Source of the DNA: Camellia lanceoleosa
Lineage: Eukaryota; Streptophyta; Magnoliopsida; Ericales; Theaceae
Assembly (NCBI GenBank): GCA_025200525.1
Contig: CM045767.1
Coordinates: 10,027,273 to 10,091,272, forward strand
DNA length: 64,000 nt
Reading direction: 5' to 3'
Below the pieces are notes generated by a model. It was not told the origin of the DNA and did no database searches. It saw only the letters and a list, made by a program, of their open reading frames with translations. The position numbers and the translations under genes are program-made. Shown here piece after piece: positions 46,662-57,501 of the stretch (within the stretch, counting starts at the first letter, position 1; each line of letters starts with the position of its first letter).

Positions 46662-47990
46662 AAATGATATATGCTTGTCACTAGTTTACCTCTTTACCCC
46701 CCATATGAGATTTTTTTCCCAATTTTATTCATGTATAAAATTACTTTTAAGGACAAAAGAATAAAATTAAATATATTTTATTATCTCCTTACACCCATTA
46801 CTCTTCAATCCCTACGGCTCTTCTTCCCTTCTCAGTTTTTCTTCTCGGTTATATATCTCTTTTCAAAAAGTGATAATCATAGTGTTTTGATCATAGAACA
46901 AAGTAATGAATGGAGAAACGGTAGTAAAGAACCATAAAAAAAGCAAAATGGTTTTTTTTTTTTTTTTTTATAGGTTTTCGTTTCGTTTTTTGAGAGAGTT
47001 CTTCAACTTTTGTTTGGTGCATCAAAATCGAACAAAATAAAATAATTCAGAATCACATTGTCGAACAAAAAATATATATCTGGTAACCCACTGCCGAATA
47101 AAATATACATTTCCGATAACCTAAGGCCGAACGTTTTTAATTTGTTCAGTTACTCATTACCGTGCATTTTCAGTTTCATTTATATATATATATATATTTT
47201 TATTTATTTATTTGGAAGGATTATGCTTCTATTCATTGCAGCAATGCAGATACAATCATCCGGCTGCTAAACATCTTAAAGGACATTCATTTGTTGATAG
47301 ATTATTTGAGGAGGAAATATACTTGTTAGTTAACATATCAAAGAGTATGGTGTGACTAAAAAAGATATTGATTATATTGAAACGAAGGGATGTCTTTGAT
47401 GCGACAATAATGAAGACAATTTACAACGTACGTAAAACGACAGGTAGCTGGAGAAATTTATTTTAGTTTGACAACATGACACTGGCGTAATCCAATTTGT
47501 ACAGCAATGTATCACCAAATATGCACTTCACAAATGGATTCCAACTAATTTCTTATTAAAGTAAAATAAAATCATCCAATCGAACGGCAACAAATGGCTG
47601 GAAATTTTTTTTTCTAGTTGCACGACACTAGAGTAATTCAAATTCTTTAGATTGTATTACCAAACAACAATGTTTGATAGCCCAAATTTTTATGGCTCGA
47701 ATGTCTCAAAACGACGTCGTTTTGGTCATTTTAGGGGTAAAACAACGTCATTTTGATACATTCGAGTTATTCAGGCCACACAAATTTGAGCTACTAAGTA
47801 TTTTTCATTACCAAAAGTTATTTGTGTAAAGAGACAAAACTGAAATGGTTTTGAAGATTTTTTTATTTTTATTTTAAGGTTAGTTTTGGTAATATAATGG
47901 GTGTAATAAGAATTATATTTTTTTTAAAAATATAATGAGATAAGAGGTGTAAAGAGGTAAACTAATAGTGTAAGGGGGAATAACTAATGT
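46662..47990. mobile_element. Non-autonomous TIR element, about 1.3 kb
   Basis: The left arm (CTAGTTTACCTCTTTACCCC, then CTTACACCCATTACTC) pairs with the inverse of the right arm (GTAAAGAGGTAAACTAATAG, ATGGGTGTAATAAG). The interior holds a poly-T tract, TA repeats and the small GACGTC element at 47678-47797. No transposase. Ends and target duplication are not resolved. Confidence 0.55.
47678..47797. mobile_element. 120-bp MITE with GACGTC palindrome
   Basis: TAGCCCAAATTTTTATGGCTC and the inverse of GGCCACACAAATTTGAGCTA form the ends. The left arm carries AAAACGACGTCGTTTT at about 47709-47724 and the right arm AAAACAACGTCATTTT at about 47741-47756, with CATTCGAG in both. Structure as in the element at 5040-5656. 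Confidence 0.65.
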
Positions 47991-48175
47991 TTAGGTACTC
48001 TCACTACGCTAGTTTTTGGTGTATATCAAAACATGAGGACTTATTCTGTGTTTCAGGAATTTTAATTAGATTGTGTGGTCAGAAGATAATAATGGTTGCT
48101 TTATGTGATGCATAGTAGAAAAAACATAAAGTTGTAGGTATATAACCAATAAAATTGTAAGAATATACCATATAA

Positions 48176-48394
48176 GGTTCGTTTGGGAAGTGGGGTTGGC
48201 TTTTTAACTATTTTAGCCTAGGTTTAAAAAGTCTCGTTTGGAAAGGTCATTTTAGGTTTTTTGATTTTTTGTGAGAGAAAGAATGTAATAATTATGAGTT
48301 GAATGTGATATTAACTAAAAAGTCTATTTATCTTTTTGTACTTAAAATAATCCTAAATTCAACCCAACTCTTCTTCCTAAACGAAACCATATGA
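48176..48394. mobile_element. MITE with GTTCGTTTGGGAAG ends
   Basis: AAGGTTCGTTTGGGAAGTGG on the left and inverse CTTCCTAAACGAAACC on the right; interior AAAAAGTCT/AGCCTAGG strings. Related in style to the GGTCTC family but a different subgroup. Target duplication unclear. Confidence 0.55.
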
Positions 48395-48441
48395 ATATGG
48401 ATCAAACCTATCTAATAAATTTTCGTTAGAACATAGACTAA

Positions 48442-48668
48442 GGCCTCGTTTGGGAACAAGTTATTTTAGTAATTTTTTAACTTTTTAATTAAAATATGAG
48501 GTAAAAAAACTAGTATGTTTGGGGTGACTTTTTGATTTTTTACAAAAATATATGCAAAAAGTAGAGAGAAAAGAGAATCTTTGACTTTTTGGTATATGTT
48601 ATAAGCTTTTGACTTTTTTAATAACTTTTTGATTTTTTAACTAAAATGTTAACTTATCAAACGAGACC
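48442..48668. mobile_element. Harbinger-like MITE (GGTCTC family), TSD TAA
   Basis: 227 bp: left end GGCCTCGTTTGGGAAC, right end inverse CAAACGAGACC, flanked by TAA at 48439-48441 and 48669-48671. The arms (TTAGTAATTTTTTAACTTTT and inverse TTTTTAACTAAAATGTTAA) pair well. Confidence 0.85.
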
Positions 48669-49203
48669 TAAGTAATGTTTGGATAGACCTAAAAAAGGCA
48701 AAAAATTAAATTTTTTTTTACAAAATCAAAAAATTTATACTATTCTCATTTTTTTTTTGGCTGGAAAACAACGACACTCGTCAGACGCGAGAAAAACCGA
48801 AATGCCCCTGTTTTTTTCCACAAATTGAAGTCAAGAATGGACAAGAAAAACTTTGTACAGATCTTCTCTGGACCCCCCCCACCACACATTGCATGCACAA
48901 GCCGTACTCGTCTCGTCATGTGACGCACAGTCAGTACCAATAGGGGAGTAGGGGTAAACAGGTCATTTACATATTTATTATAATATTATAAATGCATTTT
49001 TTTTTTTTGTATAAAGTCAAAATATTGAAGTATTTTGAGAAATTGATAAAAAAAACTTATTTTTTGATTTTTTTAATTTTTTATAACTTTTTTAGAAAAA
49101 AATTGGCTTTTTTAGGTTAAAAAAAAGTTGATTTTTTTGTGTAAAAAAATAAAAAAATAAAAAGTTATTGTCAAAAGATTCCAAACACTTATCTTTTTTT
49201 TTA
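48669..49203. other. MITE debris and a unique GC-richer patch
   Basis: GTTTGGATAGACC near 48677 and the inverse-like GATTCCAAACACTTATC near 49177 suggest the ends of another element of about 0.5 kb. The centre (about 48755-48950) is GC-richer and non-repetitive here, with GCATGCACAAGCC and GTCACGTC-like words, but holds no recognisable gene. Confidence 0.4.
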
Positions 49204-49465
49204 GGGTAAATTACAAACACCCCCTCAAGGTTTAATAAAAATACAGATTCCCCCCTGAGGTTTGAGAAATTACAAATTCCCCCCTGAGGGTCAAATTTTC
49301 ATAATAAATTAGGAAAAATTAGGGGAGAATCTATATGAAAATAAAAACCCTAGGGGGCAATTTGTTATGAAAATGTAAACCTCAGGGGGCGGGATGTAAT
49401 TTCTCAAACCTCAGGGGGGAATCTGTATTTTCACCAAACCTCGAGGGGGTGTTTGTAATTTGCCC
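49204..49465. mobile_element. Mutator-type MITE with 105-bp arms, TSD TTTTTTTTA
   Basis: Begins GGGTAAATTACAAACACCCC and ends in the inverse of GGGCAAATTACAAACACCCC. The arms stay about 88% alike for roughly 105 bp (TACAGATTCCCCCCTGAGGT in both). The 9 bases before (49195-49203) and after (49466-49474) are both TTTTTTTTA, a 9-bp duplication typical of Mutator-type elements, although low complexity weakens it. No coding. Confidence 0.8.
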
Positions 49466-49768
49466 TTTTTTTTAAATTTTTTTAATTAAAAAATTAAAAA
49501 ATATAGATTATTCTAAACAATCCCGCACGTTCCTCACTATAGTTTTTGATTTGTGCATTACAAAAGTGTCCAATTCACTTGAATCATACCAGCGTGTCCC
49601 ACCGGGAAGTAATTGTGTGTCGCTAAATGTCCAATCCCATAGTACCTCAATTTGTAATACCGAGAAGCTCGCAGGCCCTCTCATTTTGAAATCAATCTTT
49701 TCAGTACATCTCATCCCTTACACGGATGAATGTAAGGGACGGATTACGGATTACTTGAATTCCAGTAG

Positions 49769-49840
49769 GAGTCCGAATTTTCTGCCATACATTCCTGCCA
49801 TACATTCCTGCAGTGCATACAAAACGACGTCGTTTTGTAT
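49769..49840 (+). repeat. Left TIR of the MULE, 72 bp
   Basis: Starts GAGTCCGAAT and ends CGTTTTGTAT. Compared with the inverted right TIR only three bases differ, all within positions 11-15. Inside are two direct copies of CATACATTCCTGC and the palindrome AAAACGACGTCGTTTT. A T-rich tract follows on the inner side of both TIRs. Confidence 0.93.
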
Positions 49841-50007
49841 TAAATTTTTTTTTTTTTTTTTTTTCCTCGTTTCTTTTTCGTTGCTTTAGAACCCTAGTGT
49901 TGCTTCAGAACTCATACGAATTGAGAGTAGAGGCGAAACGACGAGGAGAGTAGAGGAGAAGAGAGAGGCGACGGAAGCGTGAACGACAGCGGCGGCAGCA
50001 CGGCAAA

Positions 50008-51978
50008 ATGTCGAGGTTCCTTCGTCTTTTCTCCCTTCGTCTTTTATTTTTTTTTCTCCCTTCGTCTTTTATTACTTTTTTGATTTATGTTGAGTTTGAT
50101 GGATTTTGATTTATGTTGAGTTTGGTGTGATTTCTGTTAAATTTTTTCAAATTTTTGTTGATTTGGTGTTATTCCGAAATTATTCCCAATGATGTAATTA
50201 ATCTGGGCAAACATTGAACTGTTCAAATCTGGGTTCCTTAATCTGGGTTCCAATTTGGGTTCGTGTATCCTCCATTTGATTTCTTTCTTTCTAAATTTTC
50301 GTATGACCTATCTTTGTAATTATCGGATAAAGTGATATGAACTGAGATGATTAAAGAAAAATTCACAGCCTAAATTCAAAACCCAACTTGGCTTTGGGCA
50401 CTCTAGTAGCTTGGTTCATTATTATGGCTGATATTCTTGCAGTGTTGGGAGTGTGTGAATTGACTTTTTCCATTAAAATCTTAAAAACTCTTTGGACATG
50501 AGAAAATATGACTGTGCCAAATAAACTCCCTTCTCTGTTTTGATCAGTTTTGATCCATTTTACTGAACTGGGTGATGGGAAATCATGGATTTTTGCTGAA
50601 CTGAATTTCAGAAAGTTGAATCAAACATGAAGGAACATGGATTGATGAGGGATTGGAGACACTCTGACTTGAGAGATGTTCACTTTGCTTTAGTATTTGT
50701 TAATTAATAATTATTATTTTCTTAACAATCAGTAGGAGGGAAATAGGGAGTAGGGAAAGAGGAGGTTGTATCATTCAACAGTGAGACTCGAATCTAGGAT
50801 GACATGGTATTACAAAATATTTGGCTGCCTATATAATACTATGTGATAAATCACAGACCTAACTAAGAGTTCTTTGAGCAAATCAGTCCATGCTTTTTAG
50901 TTTAATATATATTGATAAGCAAATCAGTCCATGCTTTTTAGTTTAATATATATTGATAATTATTCATATTACCTTACTTGGGTTTGTCGTGTACGGTTTA
51001 TTTATTTTATTTATTATTATAATTTGCAATTAGATTGCCCTATAAACAAATATTATGTCTACATTCATGAAGATCTTCTAGCTAGGAAGATTATTAAACT
51101 AAAGTGGAGAATAATTTTGTTGGTTGGTATCCTGTTTCTAAGCTTACTGCTAACCAGAAGCATTAGTGTTGAGAGGCTCATTTTGGTGCTGTTTATAGTA
51201 AACATATGGAATTTCAGATTATAGTAAACATTGGAATGCAATATCCTAGTAAACATATGGAATTTCAGATTATATCAATTAGGGAGATATAATTGAGAGG
51301 CAGATCTGTAGTGAGTATTCTTTGAACACATAGTATAGTAGTATGTCTATGATGTGTATGTTTGTCTCACTCTAAGTCATTGATTGACTATGTATTATCT
51401 CAAAACAGACAATGCCTAAAAACTTGTTTCCAGATCTAGAGTGTTTGTCTGTTGAGCCTAAACAACAGTTTGCTATTTTACTGGTTTGAACATTAACATG
51501 AACTATGTATATCATTGATTAGTGTTTTATTTCTGACTTTGTTTGAATGTTGTCTTAATGGGTGATTGTAATTGTGGAAAATGCTCTTACTAGGATCATG
51601 TCAATGTCAATGGGTTCAAACATTGATGCTGGACATTTGCAAAATCAGAGATGCAATTGTGGAAAAAAAGCTGCAGTGTTCATATCAGAATCAGTGAAAA
51701 ATCCAGGGAGGGTGTATTTCAAGTGTCCAAATAGGATATGCGACTTCTTTTGGTGGGGACCGGCTCCGACTGGGAATGCATCAGATATCGAAAGGAAAAG
51801 TAAAGCTAGTCATATGAAGGATGAAGATGAGAGAGGCTATGATTATGATGTTGACAAACTCAATCAAATTATAAATAAATTGGAACGAGTTCAAGCAAAC
51901 CAAGAAGCTATGAAACTGTTTATGTTCACAGTCATAGTGTTGATTGGTTTTACCATGCTAATAGCACTACTGAAGTGA
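50008..51978 (+). CDS. GRF zinc-finger protein with C-terminal membrane helix (MULE second gene)
   Basis: Proposed spliced gene: ATGTCGAG at 50008-50015, intron 50016-51593 (GT...TACTAG), then 51594-51978. The junction is in frame and yields MSRIMSMSMGSNIDAGHLQN and onward, about 131 residues. A GRF-type zinc finger follows: CNCGKKAAVF, NPGRVYFKCP, CDFFWWGPAP, with the expected Cys ligands and aromatic GRF-like core. Then comes an acidic/basic linker, a short coiled-coil-like KLNQIINKLERVQANQEA and a terminal hydrophobic helix LFMFTVIVLIGFTMLIALL. GRF fingers bind nucleic acid in proteins such as APE2 and NEIL3; the role of the membrane-anchored plant forms is unknown. The leader (49870-50007) is GA-rich, just inside the TIR. 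The frame is intact. A start at 51562 without exon 1 is possible. Confidence 0.75.
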
Positions 51979-52048
51979 ATGTAACGTTTTAGTTAGTTTT
52001 TTTGGTATTTTGTTTTTTTTTTTTTTTTGGTGGATGTATTTGGGTTTT

Positions 52049-52126
52049 GAATGTTGTAGACCTTAAACTATGAATGTTGTACACCTTAAACTATGAATGT
52101 TGTACACCTTAAACTATGAATGTTGC
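52049..52126 (+). repeat. 23-bp tandem repeat in the GRF gene 3' UTR
   Basis: Three near-identical 23-bp units GAATGTTGTASACCTTAAAC-TAT at 52049-52071, 52072-52094 and 52095-52117, then a partial unit. It is followed by a possible poly(A) signal AATGAA at about 52139. Confidence 0.8.
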
Positions 52127-52309
52127 TATGTAAAGTTTAATGAAATTACCTACGTTTGACGAATGTGATGCGCTTCTTTTTTGTTTCTGTCAATGACGTT
52201 ACCTGAAATTACATATGCTTGAGGACTTCATTATTTTATAATGTTCTGCACAGATGTCATTATTTTATAATGTTGTGGACAGATTTGATTATTTTATATT
52301 CTTATTGTT

Positions 52310-53090
52310 GGTCAGGTCAAGCATTGTTCACAGATGTGCATTGTTCACAAGCTGTCCAAATCTGTCCACAACATAATACAAACTAAATCTGTCTACAAGC
52401 TGTCCAAAACAGTGTACATGTTTCCAAATCTGTCCATAATCCACATCTGTGCAGACAACACAAAATAAAAATGTCCAACACCAAATCTGTCCAAAACCAG
52501 TCGAAAACCAAAAAATCTGTGCAGATCATTATAAATCTGTCCAAATCTGTCCAAAACCCAGATCATTTTAAACCAGTCCAAATCAGTCCAAACCAAAAAA
52601 TCAGTCCAAAACCAAAAAATCTTTACAGATCATGATAAACTAGTCCATATCTGTCCACAACCAAAAAAAGTATAAACCTGTCCAAATCTGCAGATCATGA
52701 TAAACCAGTCCAAATCTGTCCAAAATAATAAAAATTATAAACCAGTCCAAATCTGCAGATCATGATAAATCTGTCCAAAACCCCAAAAATTATAAACCAG
52801 TCCAAAAAATCTGTTTAAAACCAAAAAAAAAACTGTCCAAAAACACCAAATCTGTCCAAAATAAAAGCAAACTATCCATAGGATGTCCATATCATTCCAT
52901 ATCATTCAAAATTTGTCCACAACATTATAAACCTGTGCAACACAAAATAGCACAACCAAATTTGTCTTACATTCATGACACCAAATATGTCCAACATAAA
53001 AGAAAACTGTCTAAATCTGTCCACATCATTGTAAATCTGTCCAACACAAAATACATTTGTCCAAAACAAATGAAGATAAGATAAAATAAA
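52310..53090. repeat. Degenerate TGTCCA minisatellite between convergent genes
   Basis: More than twenty TGTCCA words and many CAGTCCA variants, in phrases such as AAATCTGTCCAAAACCAGTC and CTGTCCACAAC, with irregular spacing of about 12-35 bp. It fills the gap between the 3' ends of the two MULE genes. On the transposase strand it reads TTTGGACAGATTT. No coding is assigned. Confidence 0.85.
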
Positions 53091-53094
53091 CTTC

Positions 53095-56000
53095 TCAGGG
53101 ATGTCCATCTACATGACTGTCAGCAGGACTATGTGACGCTTGCGAGAGATGGACTGCAAAGTTTTCAACACTTGCACCTCGAAGCAACTCCTGAAAAGAT
53201 CTGTGAGTGGGATACACAGAAGGCATTGACTGAGCCGTGTTATTCCCCTGCAATACACCAAACCATGTATTCAACTTCGATTACAATGTATACTACATTT
53301 TAAATGTAAACTATGTCACTAATCATAACTCACATCAGATGTACCATACGTAGGAGGAGGACCACTTATACCACCCAGAAGAACTTGAGGTCGAGGTTGA
53401 GATGGAGAAATGTACATATCATGACGATGATCCTAAATTAATACCCATGACGAAAAAGGAAAAAAAAAAAGATTAATAACCAAAAAATTTTAAAAACAAA
53501 AGAAACATCATTGAACATTAATATTACCTTATTATAATTAATACCCATGACAAAACGATGTTGTGATTGAGAAAAATTGACACCAAGACCATGATCCTAA
53601 ATACAACCAATACAAACTATGTAAACAAAATATTTGAATAAAAAACATGGTCATTATTTAACATTTTCTGAAAAACTTGCACACAAAAAACTATTACCTG
53701 AATAGAATTACCACCCATGACGAAATGCGATTGTGATTGACCTTGGCAAGTATAAATAGCATCACCCGACTACATTGCCAGACAAACCAATTATAGATAA
53801 AAATAATGAGGTTGTGATTCACCCATGAATAGAATTACCACCCATGATTCACCCATTAAATACCTGAATAGAATTACCACCCGTGACGAAATGAGATTGT
53901 GATTCACCTTGGGAAGTGTAAACTGTACCACCCGACTACATTGCGAAGCAAACCAATTACACATAACAATAATTAACCATATAATGAACGAACTTAATGA
54001 AATGAACTCATCAAGACCACATTACTATTAAATATTACCTTAATAGAATTGTTACCTATGCGGAAATGAGGCTGAGATTCACATTGGGGAGTATAATCAA
54101 CGCCACCCTGCACACAACGAAAAACCTTAATGAAAGTGGGTCATTACTAAGTAAAATCAATGTTTTAGTTTACTAATCTAAAATCATGTCCAAACCTGAG
54201 TACATTGCATCCTTTTCTTCTTTGCAATAGCTTTTTCCATCCCGCCTTTGATCCTCCTTCTTCCCTTACTAGTTGACTCTCTTTTCTTCAGTCCCTTAGC
54301 TTGGATTGGACAATCTACTTCATCACTCTGTGGGCATGCGTTGCTTGACGAATTTCTCAAATCAGTTACCTCCACTTGACCACAAATGTGGAGACTTAAT
54401 TTGTCTTCAACCATTACACTCAATTCTTCACCTTTTGAAACTAACAACTGATAAGTTTCTTCACTTTCAGCGGCTCTACTCGCTATTGCTCTAAACATGG
54501 TCATTAATGACCGATATCGGTCACTTTGATGTAATTTGACATCACCGCACTTCACACCCACGCCTATCTTTCACACTGTTCAACCCTTGCTTTTTAGTCC
54601 ATCGTTTGAGTATATATTGTGGAGGAAGTTCCTGCATTGAATATATCTCTAAGCACCTTCAGGCAATGTCGACATAATATGCCTTTCACTTCAAACTTCT
54701 TGCAACTACAACTCAAACAACCCCCTCTATCCATTGTCACAATCTTATCTTTTTTCCCATCTACCATTGTTCTTATTGTGAATTTGGTGCTCTCACCATC
54801 ATTAGTAGTGCCTATAATGGATGCTTCAATGGACTGCACATACTCATTTTGGAATTCCTCAAAAATAGTTTTCGTGTAAATCTCTGCCGCTTGCTTTAAC
54901 ATCACAGTTGGAATTGAAACCCTTGGCAATTTTTGGGACAAATTATACTCCGCTTCCAATTCCTTATACCTCTTCTCATAAAGCACTCTCTCAAAATGCT
55001 TGAAGAACTCCATCAAATTATGGTCACAATTCAGATAATCCTTCAGAAATGCATTAAAGGATTCACTAAGTTGAGTAGTACTCATTTCAGCTGCCCAAGA
55101 ATTCATAATATATGGCCATCCCCATTTCTCCTTCACGCGAAAAGTCTGCTCCAACCAATGATTGTCGAATGCATCATACTTATCAAGCATTTGGTCCCAT
55201 CAGATTCGGAATTCTTCTTCATCATCAATGTGATGCATAAATTTTGAAAACACACCCTTCACCCCTACATCATCGAAAACAGAACTTACATGCTTGACAG
55301 CATTTTGCATCAAATGCCACGTACAAAGACGATGGTTTGTATCGGGCATGACAATTGAAATGGCCTTAGCCATCGCAGCATCTTGATCTGTGAAAATAGT
55401 TTTCGGAGCTTTGTTTGACATTGCCTCCAAAAAAATTTGAAACAACCATGTAAAAGATTCAGCAGTCTCATCATACATCAACGCTGCACCAAATATAACT
55501 GTTTCTCGATGATGATTAAATCCAACAAATGATCCAAAAGGTCTATGCTCATTATTTAGTTTGTAAGTAGTGTCAAATGTCACTACATCACCAAACTGAG
55601 CATAGTCCATGATCATTTGAGCATCAGCCCAAAATATGTTACTTATCTGCTCATCACAATCTAATTGGACTGCATAAAAAAGATGGATTTTCCACAGTTT
55701 TCTTACGAAAGTAATGCAACACACTACCCGCTTCCCCATATTCCAAATCTTTTTGTCTCTTCGATCTTAGGTAATTTTTTTGGTCCAATTTGGTGAAACC
55801 AAGTGATGCTCTTCCACCAGATTCCCTACCAAATAGTTCATAAGCAGACCTAAGAGGAATTCCAGATTCTGAAGCTAATTCTACTTCAATTGCTTGGGTG
55901 GTAGAAATTTTTCTTTGGGATGGCAACATATGAATGCAATCTTGAGGCACAAGATCATGATTATGATGTTCAACAAAATCACAAGCAATATATTTTTCTG

Positions 56001-57022
56001 ATATTCTATCTAACTTGATACTAAATTTGGCACCACAACCACATCTTACCTCTTGTCTTGGATTTTTGACAAGTGGATCTCGTTTGTCAAAACCCCGACT
56101 TCCCTCTTTGTAACATACAAACGTGCGTGATGTTATCTCCTTCGTCTGTCTATTCTTGTTTGCATATGCCTTCCTAATACTAAAGCCCACCTTTCCCCCA
56201 TACGTATTGTAAAAGTCATATGCGGCTTGTTCAGAATCAAATGGCATTCCTACTTTCGGCTTCCATCCACAATCATCAACACTATTATGTCCTTCCATTA
56301 CCTACAATTCATATATATATAAACCACATTCATATATATAAATCACATTTACCTACAATTCATATATATAAACCATATAATTATATGAATCCACAACAAA
56401 ATTTATGAATCTGAAAATAGATCAATGTGATTAACTATATATGTAGAACATAAAATTGCATATGAAAAAATATGACTTACTTCACTGACTGAACCCATTT
56501 CATATGAAAAAATTTGAATTAATTGATTTGAACAGATGTGATTAACTATTCATATATACATAACATCTATACATGTGATTAACTATACATATATAAACAC
56601 CATCTATGAATCAAAAAATAGATCAATGTGATCAATGAATCCCCAATGAATCTGATTTTAACTATTAATGATTAATGTGATCAATGACACTATTAACAGA
56701 TTAACTATTGAGCAAAAATTGAATCTGAAATATTTCAAAAAATAGATCAATGTGATTAACTATTAACAGATTAAAATCTGAATCAAATATTTTTTCAGCA
56801 AGATAACATTTTTCTATGAATTGCTATAAAAGTAGAGTTGCTGAAATTGAAAAAAAACAAGCTATATATGTATAGTTGAATAGTTAATCACATTGATCAA
56901 CAGCAAGATAAAAGAACAATGTGAAGTTTTTTCACATAACCACAGTTTGATCAATGTCAAGTTTTTTTTTTGCTGAATTGAAAAAACTTCACACAGCCTG
57001 TTCTTTTATGTGAAAAAACTCT

Positions 57023-57053
<31 letters not shown>

Positions 57054-57286
57054 TCACAGGAAGATTTGGTTTTAAACTGAAATGGGTCAATCTGAAACAA
57101 TACATATATACATATATATATATATATATCACAGCAATATTTGGTTTTAAACTGAAATGGGTCGGCTCTGAAACAAATCTATATATATATATAACAGCAG
57201 ATGATGAAATACACCTCGCTGTCGCCGCAATGTGGCCTTCCCGCCATCGCATCGCCGCCGGACTCACCATCGCGCTGCTCGTCCAT
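53095..57286 (-). pseudogene. FAR1/FHY3-type MULE transposase, spliced, with disrupted frame
   Basis: Proposed exons on minus, all phase 0: 57286-57215, 56301-54196, 54107-54039, 53935-53864, 53769-53698, 53596-53528, 53432-53334, 53247-53095. Exon 1 (MDEQRDGESGG...) joins in frame to VMEGHNSVDD. Next is a FAR1 DNA-binding domain (GMPFDSEQAAYDFYNTYGGK, CGCGAKFSIK, VEHHNHDLV), then the MULE transposase domain (VVTFDTTYKLNNEHRPFGSF, IFTDQDAAMAKAI, HRLCTWHLMQNA), then a SWIM zinc finger (CLSCSCKKFEVKGILCRHC). The first catalytic Asp lies in TFDTTYK. Lesions: a T6 run at 55676-55681 shifts frame, TGA at 55200-55202 replaces probable CGA, and two more shifts fall near 54640 and 54575. The C-terminus after the SWIM finger contains the duplicated exons and ends SHVDGHP. 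It would act in the nucleus on the TIRs; host FHY3/FAR1 derive from such proteins. Confidence 0.85.
53528..54107 (-). repeat. Four tandemly duplicated phase-0 exons in the transposase
   Basis: Exons 54107-54039 (69 nt), 53935-53864 (72), 53769-53698 (72) and 53596-53528 (69) encode similar 23-24-residue units: GGVDYTPQCESQPHFRIGNN, SGGTVYTSQGESQSHFVTGG, SGDAIYTCQGQSQSHFVMGG and DHGLGVNFSQSQHRFVMGIN. Donor positions are 166-175 bp apart, so exon plus intron was duplicated together. Each exon has AG and GT borders and no stop. Exon 53432-53334 starts DHRHDMYISPSQ and resembles the start of the last unit. Confidence 0.8.
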
Positions 57287-57383
57287 CTCTTTCGCGTCAG
57301 TGCCTCACTCCGCACGATGCCTCTATCTCTCTGCTAGGGTTCAATGAAGAAGACGATACAGAGAAAGAGAAAAGGGGGGAAGG

Positions 57384-57455
57384 ACGACTCAGAGAAGGGG
57401 AAAACACGACTCAGAAAAGGGGGGAATCACGATTCAGAGAAGGAGAAAAGGGGGG
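57384..57455 (-). repeat. Short tandem repeat in the transposase leader
   Basis: Three units of about 22-24 bp built on ACGACTCAGAGAAGGGGAAA lie between the right TIR and the proposed transposase start codon at 57286. They would be part of the promoter or 5' UTR. Similar repeats are not seen at the left end. Confidence 0.7.
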
Positions 57456-57501
57456 AAACAAGGCTCTCTAACAAAAGAGGAATTTAAAAAAAAAAAAATT
57501 C

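Noticed and set aside
54196..56301. Domesticated host FAR1/FHY3 gene
   Set aside because: The gene lies inside near-identical TIRs with a perfect 9-bp target duplication and has a broken frame, so it is a transposase of the element.
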